Translations under genes and position numbers: made by a program
Shown: in pieces, positions 23,461 to 35,273 of the stretch
Layout: each line of letters opens with the position of its first letter
Position numbering within the stretch: the stretch's first letter is position 1
DNA from: Larix kaempferi
Taxonomy: Eukaryota; Streptophyta; Pinopsida; Pinales; Pinaceae
NCBI GenBank assembly: GCA_027924585.1
Contig: BSBM01000779.1
Span: 17,404,001 to 17,468,000, forward strand
Length of the DNA stretch: 64,000 nucleotides
Reading direction: 5' to 3'
The notes under the pieces: model-generated
Seen by the model: the letters and a program-made list of their open reading frames with translations, nothing else
What the model was told of the DNA's origin: nothing
The model's database searches: none

Positions 23461-26400
23461 AACAATATAATGCACATGCGTTATGTAACACATATATGTT
23501 ATGTAATGCATATACATTATTTTAAATTTAAAAATCGCCCGCCAAGAAAATATTCAAAACTTTTTGTACTAGTTTGCAGTTAGGTTCGGACTAACAAACC
23601 TATTGAATAAGAAAAAATAAAACATGGCTATTAGTTTTTTTTTTCTAGAACTTTATCAATTGCTCAACTTCAATGGTGGTTTTAGCTATGCAAAATAATA
23701 AATATTTTTGAAATTGAAGAATATTGTAGAATGGATTCTGCAGATTTCAAATATATAGCGTTTTTGTAAAATGTTTTATTTTAAATATCAAGTGACGTGT
23801 CATGATTCCAATATACAATGCTCCATTGTTTTTGCAATACATTTTGACTAACTTCACTATTTCAAAAAAATAAAATTATATGGTCCACTAGAGGAAAGAT
23901 ATCTCTACAAACTGATATAAACATATCTTCAATTCCATTAAGTTATGCCCCTAAAGTTTTGGACGTGCACAAGACATCTTCATTTCAGGGATTTTCTACT
24001 ATGATCATTTATAAAAAATTAAAAAATATCATACAAAATTCTAGAAAAATAGTGTTGCGCTAGAACGAGATATTATTTACATGACTAGAACTTTTTATTC
24101 AAAAATACATAAATAAGTCAATAAAGTGTTGCATAGACACACATATATACCTTATAATTTGTTGAAATTTAAAAAAACCACTTTTAAAAAAAATAATTTT
24201 TAAACAACTATAAAAATAAAGAAGTTTTTTATTATTATAAATTATGAAATCTTATTCAATTTTATATCTTCTCTCTTCTTACTTCGTCTTAAAATTAGTT
24301 GCGGAGGTACCTGTATTGTCTCTTGAAATAAAAAGTTCTATGTTTTTTCACTTTTATGTCGTAGCTAAAGTTTCTTTAAAAAGGAGTTCATGTTTGTACA
24401 TCAACCGATTGCCCGATGGATGGTTGTATATATGTAGTAGTTAATGTTATGGATTATGTATATAGGACATTATCGATACTTATATTTAATTGTATATATA
24501 TGTGTATAATTAATAATTTGCGTGTGTGTGTGGAATCATTAATAATTATATGCAATTAGTGACCTTGATTATATTTACCTATGTTAATGTTAAATGATGA
24601 AATGACATAGATGAAAATAAAAATAATGGCATGATTAATGATTATATATGGAATGGTGCATTAATAGTTGGGCGTAAATATATACATAATTAATGTTCTC
24701 GCTATATTTATCTACATAATGATTGGGGATTCGATGTCATGGCGACATAGATGAATTAATAGCACATGTATGGAAATAGATACAATGGAAACCTTTGCAT
24801 TTATATTCGTAACAAGGGATTGATGATTATGTATAGTAATTTATATAGTTATGCGTGAGGAAAATATCGATGGTTGGTCTTATGATGTGAATATATACTT
24901 ATATGTAAAATGATATATACTTGATGCACGCATACATGAACATTATGAGTACAAGGCATGGCGAAAGTAAGTGTTATTTCTCAACTATCTCCAAGGAAAT
25001 CTACATGCATGATTATCATTGAGACATTACAATTTTTTTTGAAGTATTGAGGGTACATTACAACATTCTTGAAGTTCCAACTGTTATATATTATAAGGGT
25101 TTTAGTAAAACTGGTGGTATTGGTGACTACATACTTTTGTGGTAGATAAATTGATTGCAACGCTTTTTGCACAAAATTCTTTATGGATTATATATTCCTT
25201 TCAGGTTTTAGTTCAAAGCCCTAATGAAGGGTATGTACATTTGTAAATCCTAAGGATTTAATTTCAAATCATAACAGTGGAATGATGATGCGGGTTTGTA
25301 ATGAAATATCCATATGGAACTAAATCAAGGTTCTAGGTATTATTACAAAATATTATAATAACTTCACATATCTGCTGGAAAATCCTAAACCTTAATTGTT
25401 ATTGTTACCGAAGGCTTTTTGGATAATACAATTGACGGAAAAGGCATGAAAAATTGATGAAAATTATGGAACACATTATCTCACTATATTAGCATATAAT
25501 GATATAGAATAAAATCCTTGATATAGATCCTTCATAGTAGAAAACCCTAAACCTTAGTTGTGTTACTGTTTTTTGTGAAAATGGGTTTCCTTCTAGCACA
25601 TAATTAGTGACAACATGTTTTAATAGCACATCTTTTTGACTATACTAAATTATAAAATCTCAATGCATACTATAATATTGATTCATTGCAATGCAAATTC
25701 TTGAATCCTAAGTCAAATCATGCTAAAAACATTGTTAGTAAATATGGGAAGAAACAAAAACTACATAAATTTTTCCATCGTTACATAAGAATGCATGTCC
25801 ACTACCATGTTTTTGGGATGGGAATACACATTCCCAGTGTGGATTGTTTACTCATTTCCCCCTTTTGGAAAACTCATGGAAATCTAGGGGTGGAATTTCC
25901 CTTTTGTGGGTCACTCCTAGGTGTTTGCATCAAAAAATGAGGGATCTAGAGTGCTCCCCTGTGGTTCTGGCCCAATTCCCTTAAAAAAGTCAATTAAAAT
26001 AAAACAAAACATTAAAACACTGAGAGATTGTAAATATTTATTCAATGCTTTCATTGTTGATGTTTCTAATTTGTCAATGTTCTTCATATATTTAAATATT
26101 TAGTTTTTAGGATTTTGGACAAGTGGGTTGTTTCTATAGATGCCCCTTGTTTATTTCCTCTTTCCTACATTACCCTATCCCCAAAACTTGGTGGAACATT
26201 GTTGTTTTATAATTCAAAACATCAACAAATATTTATATTAACATCCAAACTGGTGACTACAAAGACAAGTCGCATTTAACCCTTTTTAATATATAAACAT
26301 TATACATCTCATTTTGTTTTTCCATGGCGTGCCATTACATCTTGAAAAAAAGAAGACATAGTGTAATGTACCCAACAACCTCTTTTTGCCCAGTGATACC

Positions 26401-26689
26401 ACAAGGTACCCAAATTATGTGTGTGAATTATTCATTCATAACCAATTTCGTTTTTTCTTTAATTTTAATAGCAGAAAGTAACTGAATATGGTGGTCTAGA
26501 TAATATTATGCATTCGTTATAATTTTATAGGAAATTCAAGAAGGAATATACACTCCATGCCATGTATTTTTATACAATTAAACATTCATAAAACAATAAA
26601 AATTAAATATGAAAACACATAATTAAACATGGAATCATAATAGGTAGATAATTATCTTTAACGAAATTGTTCTCCAACTAGTTGCAGGT
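23461..26689. other. AT-rich intergenic sequence, no gene seen
   Basis: I find no protein homology on either strand. Short reading frames here look random. Confidence 0.4.
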
Positions 26690-27592
26690 GAAGGATGTTC
26701 CTCCCATCCATAAGCACTGTCAAGCCAAAACATAGTTTGACAGACCACCCCTGAGTGAGGGCTATCAATCCACAATGGATAAGTGTTTTCCCATAGATTC
26801 TACATAGATAAAAATCCCATGCAACCCAATGGTCCTGAAATCCCCTCCATATCTATCCCAATCCTTAATTTTCCTTCCCCGTCAACCTACACAATGCCAG
26901 GAACAAGATCCCTTCTCAAGCTAACAATCCCTCAAGCACCCTCTAGTTTCCTTCTAGCACTCCAACACAGGATGGACATGAAGTATACGAATTGGGCCTC
27001 TAGTGTACAAGTTGTAGGCTAGGTTCCTCTCTCATGCTAGTAAACCTAGGTTAAAGGCATGCATAATTCATTTTCCAAAAATGGAATCCTGGTTCTCTAT
27101 CATAGGTACTAAGATTTGTAGTTCAAGGTGATGGCAAGGAAGATGATATCTATTCAAATATGGTGGGAAAATCATGAAGGAACGAACCACCCTCTAGCTT
27201 TATTTCTCACTTTTATAAGCATAGATCACGTTTCCATGTGGCCACTCCACATGGAACCAAATTTCCCCTCTTAATCCCCTTAAGGTAATTAAATAATGCT
27301 TAATCAAAACATGGTTCTTAATCAAAGTTTAAGTACTTGGTTTAAATGGCTAAGGCTAGGAACACAAGCTAAATCTTACTAAGGTAATTTTGCTTAGCCC
27401 ACTAGAGGATTCATATCCTCCCATCTCTTATTCATCCTTCTTCCTATGCCTCCATTTAGAGATTTTATATTAATATAAAAACGTACATTATATTTACATA
27501 GTTTAGGTCATCCTGACCATTTCTTTCTGGCTTCTAGCCTTTTACATCGATAATTAGGAATTTATATTATGGGGTCAAACCAGGGTATTACA
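26690..27592 (-). repeat. Gypsy-type LTR fragment
   Basis: Read on the minus strand it starts TGTAATACCCTGG at 27592. Near 26700-26760 it contains a box (GGGGTGGTCTGTCA, preceded by TAGCCCTCACT) that matches the LTR at 51690-58990 once the Copia insertion there is removed (GGGGTGGTCTCTCA). The lower edge is not defined and no coding region adjoins. It may be a solo LTR or a truncated copy. Confidence 0.55.
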
Positions 27593-29879
27593 CATAGGAG
27601 AAACAAATAGAAGAATTGGATCATAAATTTTAAGAGACACAAATACATGCTTATTCCTAAATAATTTACTCTTAGTCATTGAAAATGTGAACATTACTTT
27701 AGCTCAAAACTGCCTACACAAAAGGATTTCCCAACAACATACCAACAACCCCGAAACAAAAATTTCTTCTTCATTATTCAAGATAAACTAAATTGCGAGA
27801 CTTGAGTGGAAAGACTTTCCTATACATGTGAAAATCACTTTCCTTGGAATATGCTACCCCTTCTCAATTTACCAAATGTACCTTTCATTGAGTCATTAGA
27901 TTGGTGGAAATGGAACAATCTCTGTTCCATTTTTCATTTGTACCTTCAATGGTCCCTCAGGGATGGAAATAACTTTATTCACTATACCATCTGTTACTTT
28001 TGTGTGATTCCCTAGCACATGTATGATGCTATGATGTTATCAGATGATAATTAATCTAGAATAAGATGTCAATGTATCACCTATTGATTATTTAGTTTAT
28101 CACTAGATTTTAATGGAATACATTCTTATTGGAGCTTCAAATATCACCGAATAATTCTAATACATGTAATTTAACACCCCAATGAATTTTGAAATGACTT
28201 CTAGGCCCTTTAAATATGCTAGAGCTACTACATAGTGTTAGTTTTGGAGCCTATATTCTTAGTGAACTTTAGTGTTTTTTTTTTTAAAATTGGGAATACG
28301 ATTTTAAATAAATAAATCTTCTAGATGATTATTCTTGGTGTTATTATTCATATTAATTTTACTATAAGTCGCATGGGTTCCTATATCCTGGGTTAGGGTG
28401 TGTGCACCTGTATTGAATACATGTACCCATGTACATGAAATGGGTTTGGGGATGTCACAATCACACCCTACCATACCCAAAACTTGGATGAAGACCCGAG
28501 ACCTTTTTCACATAATTATGGGATGTTGGTCAAAAGGATATTGGGTAACTATGTTTTGGGGATGGATGGGGATGACTAGGGACCCATTTTTTATGAGGTA
28601 CCCCTATTTTAGAGATTCCTAGGGACACCTAGGGACTAGTTTTAAAAGTGACATTAAAATTGGTAAATTAAATACTAATATTAAATTCTTGAAGTAAAAG
28701 TGACATTCTCCTTATCTTTCATTTTCTATCCTTCTTTCATTTTCATGAAATTCTCCTTATTTTTCATTTTCTATCATTTTACTTAAATTTTGAAACATTA
28801 CCATTAATTGTTTCAAGATGTTTGTGAGTGGTTCAAACCTCATTGGACCTCATATGCAAAAATTATAATTTTAGATCCCATTCATAATTCAACAAACTTA
28901 ATAGTTTTGGATTTCGGGATTGAAACGTTTCCACTAAAAAATTGTGCCCCTGATGTACCCAAGTCCCCTATCTCAAAAATTGGTGTCCTCATCCTCACCT
29001 CCATCCCCATTCCCATCCTTGAACCTAAGTTTCTTAGAAACTTGGATTTTAAAAGAGATTTATCCTTTAACAATCTAGTATATTCCTTTTCACACTTGGA
29101 GAAAATTTAACCCAACATCCTTGGCTTGAGCATGAGAAGGTTCATTTCCTGTAATATTTAGCTCCAAATTAGAATTGTGAATTCAAATTCTAGAAATAAA
29201 TGGCTTGATGATTTACTTTATGACTTGCATAATACACACCTTGAATTTCATAAAGTTTCCAGTTGTTAGTAGCTTTTTACACATAAAATCCAAAAGAAGA
29301 AATTTTCATTTGGGATGAAGTATGAGATCCAAATATTTCACCAAATTGTTTCCTATCGTGAGGCTTGATCATTCCAATTCATAAGGGATATCCATTTTTA
29401 CAGTGTAACTTCCAAGAGCTATTTCCCCATGAGAGATGATCTCTTCCCTTTTCTTTGACTAGATCTTGTCCATTCAACATTGACATTAGATATGCCTAGA
29501 GCTGAGATTGGTAAGGAATACCTAGGATGTAGTTTTAATTATTTCATTAGAGAGAGAGAGATATAGATCAAGGATATTTTTAGGGGCTCAATTTAGCCCA
29601 TGGGCTATTTTTCCAAGTTTTTTTCCAAACAAATATTTTTCAATTTGCATTTTTTGAAGCCCCATTTCGCCCAATTTTGATGGGGTAAACTTTTTTCAGT
29701 CTAAAATTCGCCAAATTATTATATAAACTATATAAAATCCTTAGAAATTGATATAATATTAAAAAAATATTGCCAAATATTTTATAATTGACATTTTAAG
29801 AATTGGTAAGATTTTCCAAAGTTTATACACTTTTAAAAAAGTATGGGTCCTTAAAATTATCCCTGATATAGATATCTCC
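27593..29879. other. Intergenic sequence, no gene seen
   Basis: No recognisable coding homology on either strand. A short (GA)n run lies at about 29550-29562. Confidence 0.35.
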
Positions 29880-30104
29880 TTCCATTCATAAATATCAGCA
29901 TGAGTGTGTATGCTTTGACCATATAGCCACTCTCTCAAAGGGAATAGTTTTTTGTTGATGGGGAAGTATGTCCATAGACCATATATCTATCATCTGACCA
30001 CAAACAGGAGTACACTAGGACTTAGAATTTATCGAATGGATGCCTATGGATATGGATCTATAGATCTTGGATCCACTTATCCAGGGAAAACAATGGACAA
30101 TTTT
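29880..30104 (-). pseudogene. LINE fragment, continuation of the copy at 40440-41600
   Basis: This flanks Copia A on the left. The reading that ends at 40440 (a LINE segment between the RT domain and the C-terminal zinc finger) would continue here on the minus strand. Weak traces resemble the GNG..FW.D.W region of plant LINEs. The assignment rests mainly on continuity across the Copia insertion. Confidence 0.4.
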
Positions 30105-30109
30105 ATGTA
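30105..30109 (+). other. Left target-site duplication of Copia A (ATGTA)
   Basis: ATGTA directly precedes the left LTR and is repeated at 40435-40439 directly after the right LTR. Confidence 0.9.
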
Positions 30110-30716
30110 TGTTGATGTATATGTAACTTCAGAATGTATTTCATCTGTGTATTATATATATATTTATTGTACCCTTATAAGAGATGTGTTATTCCTCTAT
30201 AAGGAACTGTCGTCATGTGGATTGACAAGTGTCGCAAGTGTGTGTACTTGCCGATGGGTTATTAGAACACCATGTGGGGTTGGCCCTGATTTATATATAA
30301 TATAATGTGGATGTATCTAAGTAGACAAGTCGGCCCCATTAGGTCACTGGGCAAAAAGGTGAGTATAAATAGAGATAGGAGATCTCTATTTTACTCACTC
30401 GGAAAAGTAACTCACTATCTATCTGAAAGTGGTGCACTAGTGAGGAGGAGGAGGATCATCTGCTAGGAGACTATCTCAGTGTTATTTGGTTGTATTTTGG
30501 TTGACCCATTGCTCTCTCTATCTCTGAGGAAGTTGTGGGGTTTTTCACCTTAGGGTTTTCCCCACGGAAACTCTGTGTCTCTTGTCTCTATGCTTTTGAT
30601 TCTTGTGATGCTTATGATGCTTGTCATATTATGATTGTCATGCATTGATATACTGTATATGTTATTCTCTCAGAAAAGATCCTAGAGTATTGTGAATTAA
30701 TGCTCAAAATTTAACA
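30110..30716 (+). repeat. 5' LTR of Copia A
   Basis: TG...CA ends; TATAAATA at 30364-30371 is a likely core promoter. It differs from the 3' LTR at about 15 sites and is the same length. Confidence 0.95.
30364..30371 (+). promoter_or_regulatory. TATA box in the Copia A LTR
   Basis: TATAAATA lies in the middle of the LTR, about 250 bp from its start. An identical copy lies at 40082-40089. Confidence 0.6.
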
Positions 30717-30728
30717 TGGTATTAGAGC
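30717..30728 (+). promoter_or_regulatory. Primer binding site of Copia A
   Basis: TGGTATTAGAGC directly abuts the LTR. Compared with the tRNA-iMet complement TGGTATCAGAGC, one C has become T, at a CAG trinucleotide. Confidence 0.85.
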
Positions 30729-31290
30729 TAACCTAAGAAGAAGACATTTTGCAGTGACGGAAGCTTGTGTTCCTTGTTTATTGGGTTTCTCTCCACAGAT
30801 TTTTGGAAATCAGTATAGTAGATTGACTCTACTCATCAAGGCGCATCTATCTGTCCAATCAGAACTCAATTCCGAGCATTTTCAGATTTGCCCCTAAAAA
30901 TTAGGGTTTCCACAAAAATAGGAATTTCTGGAATTTGAAGACATAGCTGGAAGATCCTTGCAAAAATCGAAGTTTAGAGCTTTGGATCGAGATTTTTGGC
31001 TGGGTAGATCTCCGGGAAACTCAAACCCTAATTCAGGGCTCTCCCTAGTGAACCCAGGAGGAAAAAAAGGCAATTTTGAAGGGCAAGACTTTGTTGATCT
31101 CAAATTCTGAATGTACTAGGCTGATCAGCTCTCCAAGACGCATCTTTCTATCCTTTCGAAATTTTGAAATTCACATTTTGAATTTTTAGGGTTTCTCTGA
31201 CAAACCCTAATCTGAGACGAGATCCATTTTTCAGCACTTCAAGTGGTAAGTCCTAAATCTTTTCTATTTCCATTTGAAGTACTCTTAAAG

Positions 31291-31914
31291 ATGTCTCTCC
31301 ACACCAAGCTTGAGGATAAGCTTGAAGGGGCTGATAACTTTCGAGCCTGGAAGTATAGGATTGGGTTAATCCTGGAAGAGAATGAGTTGGACTCATATGT
31401 GAAAGAAGACATCCCTATCCTAGAGGATGAAGAAGCCAAGGCATTGCACAAGAAGAACTTGGTCAAGGCAAAGAGAATCATTGCTAATTCTATCAAAGAC
31501 CATCTCATACCTCATGTGTCTTCTCTTAAGACACCCAAAGAGATCTTTGAATCTTTGACGAAGCTATTTGAAGGAAAGAACATAAATCGGAAGATGACCC
31601 TGCGGAACCAATTGAAAGCAGTGAAGTTTCAGAATGGAGAAACCATTCAATCCTACTTTTCAAGGGTCTCCCAGATCAAGGAACAATTAGAAGCAGTAGA
31701 TGAAATGGTGGAGAATGGTGAAGTGGTGATGACCACTCTAAATGGCCTACCGAGGTCATGGGATTCCTTTATTCAAGGGATTTGTGCAAGGAAGAAGTTG
31801 ATCTCCTTCAGTATACTTCGGGAAGAATGCTCTCAAGAAGAAGCTAGACTTATAGCTCATGAAGAAGAAGAAGGGCAGCAAAAGAAGGTTTCATGCTCAT
31901 GCTGCCGAAGATGA
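31291..31914 (+). pseudogene. gag: Copia A Gag, truncated before the zinc knuckle
   Basis: The start at 31291 (MSLHTKLEDKLEGADNFRAW) matches the start of the Copia B Gag. The UBN2-type gag follows: KYRIGLILEENELDSYV, KRIIANSIKDHLIPHVSS, KTPKEIFESLTKLFEG, NRKMTLRNQLK, SYFSRVSQIKEQLEAV, LNGLPRSWDSFIQGICARKK. After IAHEEEE the frame breaks and ends at 31914, while the homology resumes in another frame from about 31860 just before protease. In Copia B this interval encodes about 60 residues including a perfect CCHC knuckle. Here it is deleted, so packaging of RNA by this Gag would be impaired. Confidence 0.9.
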
Positions 31915-32963
31915 TGAACCTCCAAAGAAGAAGGCTAGGGCAGAAAGTGATAGTGATGATGACTCATCAAGTGAAGAAGAGTATGTTCTGATCTCTGCTC
32001 TCACAGGTACTATTTCTCATGGTTGTAATGATTGGTTAATTGATAGTGGGGCTTCCAAACACATGAATGGGTTCAAGGAATCTTTTGTGAACCTTTCTGA
32101 ATATGAATCACCCCATAAGGTGAAACTTGGGGATGATTATCAATACCCAATCAAAGGAAGTGGTGAAGCCTCCTACAACCTAGATTCTGGAAAATATTTG
32201 AAGATGAAAGAAGTCCTTTATGTGCCTGGACTCAAGAAGAACTTACTCTCCATCTTTGCATTGGATGCAAAAGGTATGAGGGTTGCATTTGTGGATGCCC
32301 AAGTCCTAATGTGGCCAAAGGGAAAGAACATAGATGATGCAGTAGTGATTGGAGAGCAAAAGGGAGGCTTGTATAAATTGAAGGGACAACCTAAACATGC
32401 CATGGTACATGAATCCATGGAGCCAAGTGAACTTTGGCATAGAATACTTGCTCATATGCACTATAGGGCACTTCCAATTGCAAGCAAGGCAGTAGAGGGT
32501 CTTCCTGAAATCAAGACCAAACATGAAGGTGTTTGCAAAGGATGTGCAAAAGGAAAGAAAATTAAGAAGGCTTTCCCAAGCAGTGAAAGCAAGGCAAAAG
32601 ACATTATGGAAATCATCCACTCAGATGCATGTGGCCCTATGTCATCCAGTTCCCTAAGTGGGTATGTTTACTATGTATCATTTATTGATGACTTCTCCAG
32701 GAAGAGTTGGGTATACTTCTTGAAGGGAAAAGATGAGGTGCTTGATAAATTCAAGGAATTCAAAACCTTGATGGAGAATCAAACCGACAAGAAGATCAAA
32801 ACATTTAGATCCAACAATGGTGGAGAATTCACCTCAAGTGACTTCAAGAAGCTTTGCAGTGATTCAGGGATTAAGAGGGAGTTGACTGCTCCTTATAATC
32901 CTCAACAAAATGGTGTTGCAGAAAGGAAGAACAGAACTATCATGGAAGCAGCAAGGGCAATGT
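31859..32963 (+). pseudogene. pol: Copia A Pol, first part: protease and integrase
   Basis: Protease has the active site DWLIDSGASKHMNGF. Integrase has the HHCC zinc finger (ELWHRILAHMHYRAL ... CKGCAKGKK) and the core (IIHSDACGPM, YYVSFIDDFSRKSWVYFLKG, FRSNNGGEF, APYNPQQNGVAERKNR). The second catalytic Asp, normally in RSDNGGEF, is Asn here (RSNNGGEF), which should abolish strand transfer. Copia B retains Asp at this site. The frame is open from about 31860 until it meets the insertion at 32964 and continues in frame at 36158. Confidence 0.93.
32959..32963 (+). other. Left target-site duplication of the inner element (AATGT)
   Basis: AATGT precedes the left LTR and is repeated at 36153-36157. 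Removing the element and one copy restores the integrase frame (A-M-L-H-D). Confidence 0.97.
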
Positions 32964-33842
32964 TGTGAAAATCCTCACAACAGATCTAAGAGATGATGTA
33001 TCTCACAAGAGAATAATTATGATTAAGCAAGAAAATAGAAGAAGAGTGATACATGCAGTATAATGAGCAACAGAATAATATGGTACAGTAGAACTCAGAT
33101 AGAAGCAATAATACTTCGGTCATACTAGATTATTAATCACAAATGGACATATAAATAATACAATGCATGAGGAATTCGAATGCCTAAGGTGGCAATTCGA
33201 ATTAGCCTTCATGGAGTGATCAAAGGATCACTGGAGTGTCATCGGAGCACAACTAGGTGTCCTCATGATCATCGGAGCGCAACTGGAAGTCTTCATCATC
33301 ATCAGTGGAGTCATTAATGCTCAAGTAACTGTCAACCATCAGTCAAACTAACTCTGGTAGGTGTAACTCAGTGTAACTAAGTGTAACTCAGTGTAACTAA
33401 GTGTAACTGAGTGTAACTGAGTGTAACTCAATGTAACTAAGAGTAACTGAATGTAACTGAGTGTAACTCAATGTAACTGAGTGTAACTGAGTGTAACTGA
33501 GTGTAACTGAATGTAACTGAGTGTAACTGAGTGTAACTCAATGTAACTGAGTGTAACTGACTGTAACTGAGTGTAACTGAACTGGTAGGTGAAGAAGGGC
33601 GAGTTGCTCCCTAAAATCAAGGAAGAAGGGCGCACTAAGCAACTGGAGGGCTAAAACTGAATAGTGAGAAGCTCCTGGGGGCTGGCTAACTGAGGGCTAG
33701 GTGCTGGACTGATGATTGGGATGCATGCAAAATGCATGCAAACCCTAGAATGCATGCAAACCCTAAAAGTGCATGCATGACTGAAAATGTAAAGGATCAA
33801 AATACTGGTGGGACTAGGATGGAGTATAGGAATATCCTAACA
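32964..33842 (-). repeat. 3' LTR of the inner element
   Basis: On the plus strand it runs TGTGAAAATCC...ATATCCTAACA. It carries a decamer array and paired ATGCATGCAAACCCTA phrases near its right end. Confidence 0.95.
33361..33580. repeat. Decamer array (GTGTAACTGA)n in the 3' LTR
   Basis: About 22 head-to-tail units follow a ten-base period: GTGTAACTCA, GTGTAACTAA, GTGTAACTGA, ATGTAACTGA and similar. The array lies centrally in the LTR and is copied at 35671-35890. Confidence 0.95.
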
Positions 33843-33851
33843 CCCCCCCTT
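33843..33851 (-). promoter_or_regulatory. Polypurine tract of the inner element
   Basis: The minus strand reads AAGGGGGGG directly before the LTR start TGTTAGG. It is intact and canonical. Confidence 0.85.
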
Positions 33852-34029
33852 AATCCATCCTGGGCCCTGGTAACTAAGACCAAAGGTCACCCAATACAAT
33901 GAATAATAACAATCAATAAACCAAGGAAGTGGGAAAATTTCATGGGAAACATACCCCCTCCTCAAAAAATAGACTGTAAGGCACACATAAAAAATAAAAG
34001 CTCCAAACTCAAGCATGTGTGATGCTTGG

Positions 34030-35148
34030 TCATATGTCTGGAGGTATCTTCTTCTTGGGAAGAAGTGGATCATGCTCAAAAAGCATGTGCTTGTACTTGC
34101 TCTTCAGATCGAATGTGATGAGAACAAATCCAACAGTATTAGAATGATCCTTGAACCTGTGATTCGAATCAGCTGAGGTAGGATCAAATTTTTGAATGTG
34201 CATATAGTCCTTTGTCTTCTCCTTCGAACCACCATGGGTGAGATTATGCCAAAAAGAACTATTACATGTTTGCTTGAAATCAAAATCAGATTTAAGACTT
34301 TCAAAACAGTTTCTTGAGATCTCCTTTGAACCAGCAGGGGTGAGATCAAAACTATCATATGATGCATGAGAAATTATCTCAAGTGGGTGGCAATGGCCAT
34401 ATTCTTCAATAACCTTCTGAAAGCATGTGCTAATGATCATATAGTAGTAAATAAGAGATGTTTGCTGAAGAGGAGCGAATGCATTACCTCCAATAGCTGA
34501 TGTTACCTCCGAAATAATCATGTGATCATGATGCAAACCAACAAACTCTGGTGCAAGACAGGATTTAGGACCTTCTGCAATATCTAGAGTGTGAGCTGGC
34601 ACAGAAAGAGAAGAAAGTTTGAGCATGAGCGGAGAATCTGCAAGTTCTTTGTCAACAACTTCAATATGAGATGATACTGGTTCATGATCTGAGAGATCAT
34701 CAAGGGGAGCGAATGCAACATGATCTGAGAGACCATCAGGAGGAGCGAATGCATCATGATCTGAGAGACCATCAAGTGGAGTGAATGCATCAACTTGCTT
34801 GCTTTTGAAGGGATTTGGACCAAATCCATCATTCTTTTTGCCGAATCTTTCATCTAGATGAGCCCATAACTCTTTTGGAGTTTCAATATCAATGATGGTC
34901 GGGTACAATATGTAATCAGTCATAGCAAGCATCATTCTTCCAATGTGCATGTCACCTTTATTCAACCATTTAATCTTCTTTGTAGAGGATTCGAACTCTC
35001 TTTCAAAATAACAATCAAAGAGATCATGGCTCTTTAAATATGCTATTATTTTTGGTTTCCATTCATCATAGTTGAATAGAGAAAGAGGAGGGATTTCTTC
35101 TAAATTCATTGAAGATGTAGAGGACCTGCAAAAACAATATAGAATCAC
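34030..35148 (-). CDS. Gag-like protein with unrecognised C-terminal half, 372 codons
   Basis: A single uninterrupted ORF. The start may be codon 14 (MNLEEIPPLSLFNYDEWKPK), since the first 13 residues look like leader. Residues about 14-110 resemble the N-terminal Copia-type gag fold (DUF4219/UBN2: FNYDEWKPKIIAYLKSHDLF, GRMMLAMTDYILYPTI, ETPKELWAHLDERFGK). Residues about 120-155 are three 12-residue repeats (DAFTPLDGLSDH, DAFAPPDGLSDH, VAFAPLDDLSDH). The rest is not recognised; it contains spaced phrases such as LTPAGSKEISRN, LTHGGSKEKTKD and PTSADSNHRFKD. There is no zinc knuckle. It may make particles or bind element RNA; that is inference. It is the only intact multi-hundred-codon ORF in the window. 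Confidence 0.8.
   Translation of the reverse strand: MILYCFCRSSTSSMNLEEIPPLSLFNYDEWKPKIIAYLKSHDLFDCYFEREFESSTKKIKWLNKGDMHIGRMMLAMTDYILYPTIIDIETPKELWAHLDERFGKKNDGFGPNPFKSKQVDAFTPLDGLSDHDAFAPPDGLSDHVAFAPLDDLSDHEPVSSHIEVVDKELADSPLMLKLSSLSVPAHTLDIAEGPKSCLAPEFVGLHHDHMIISEVTSAIGGNAFAPLQQTSLIYYYMIISTCFQKVIEEYGHCHPLEIISHASYDSFDLTPAGSKEISRNCFESLKSDFDFKQTCNSSFWHNLTHGGSKEKTKDYMHIQKFDPTSADSNHRFKDHSNTVGFVLITFDLKSKYKHMLFEHDPLLPKKKIPPDI
34683..34790 (-). repeat. Three 36-bp tandem repeats inside the gag-like ORF
   Basis: The 36-bp unit CATGATCTGAGAGA.CATCA...GAG.GAATGCA occurs three times in frame, encoding the 12-residue [DV]AF.P.D.LSDH repeat. Confidence 0.9.
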
Positions 35149-35261
35149 TGCAACTGCTACTGCTGCAAAAATGCAAATTCTGCTACAACTGCTGCACTCG
35201 AAATCTTGGTAATAACCTGCAAAAAACTCTCAAGAATGGAGATAAACAATACTCTCAACAT

Positions 35262-35273
35262 GCTCTGATACCA
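35262..35273 (-). promoter_or_regulatory. Primer binding site of the inner element
   Basis: The minus strand reads TGGTATCAGAGC, a perfect tRNA-iMet complement, directly abutting the 5' LTR. Confidence 0.95.

Noticed and set aside
28808-29110. 100-codon reading frame
   Set aside because: No homology recognised, low-complexity Pro/Ile repeats, and no supporting context.
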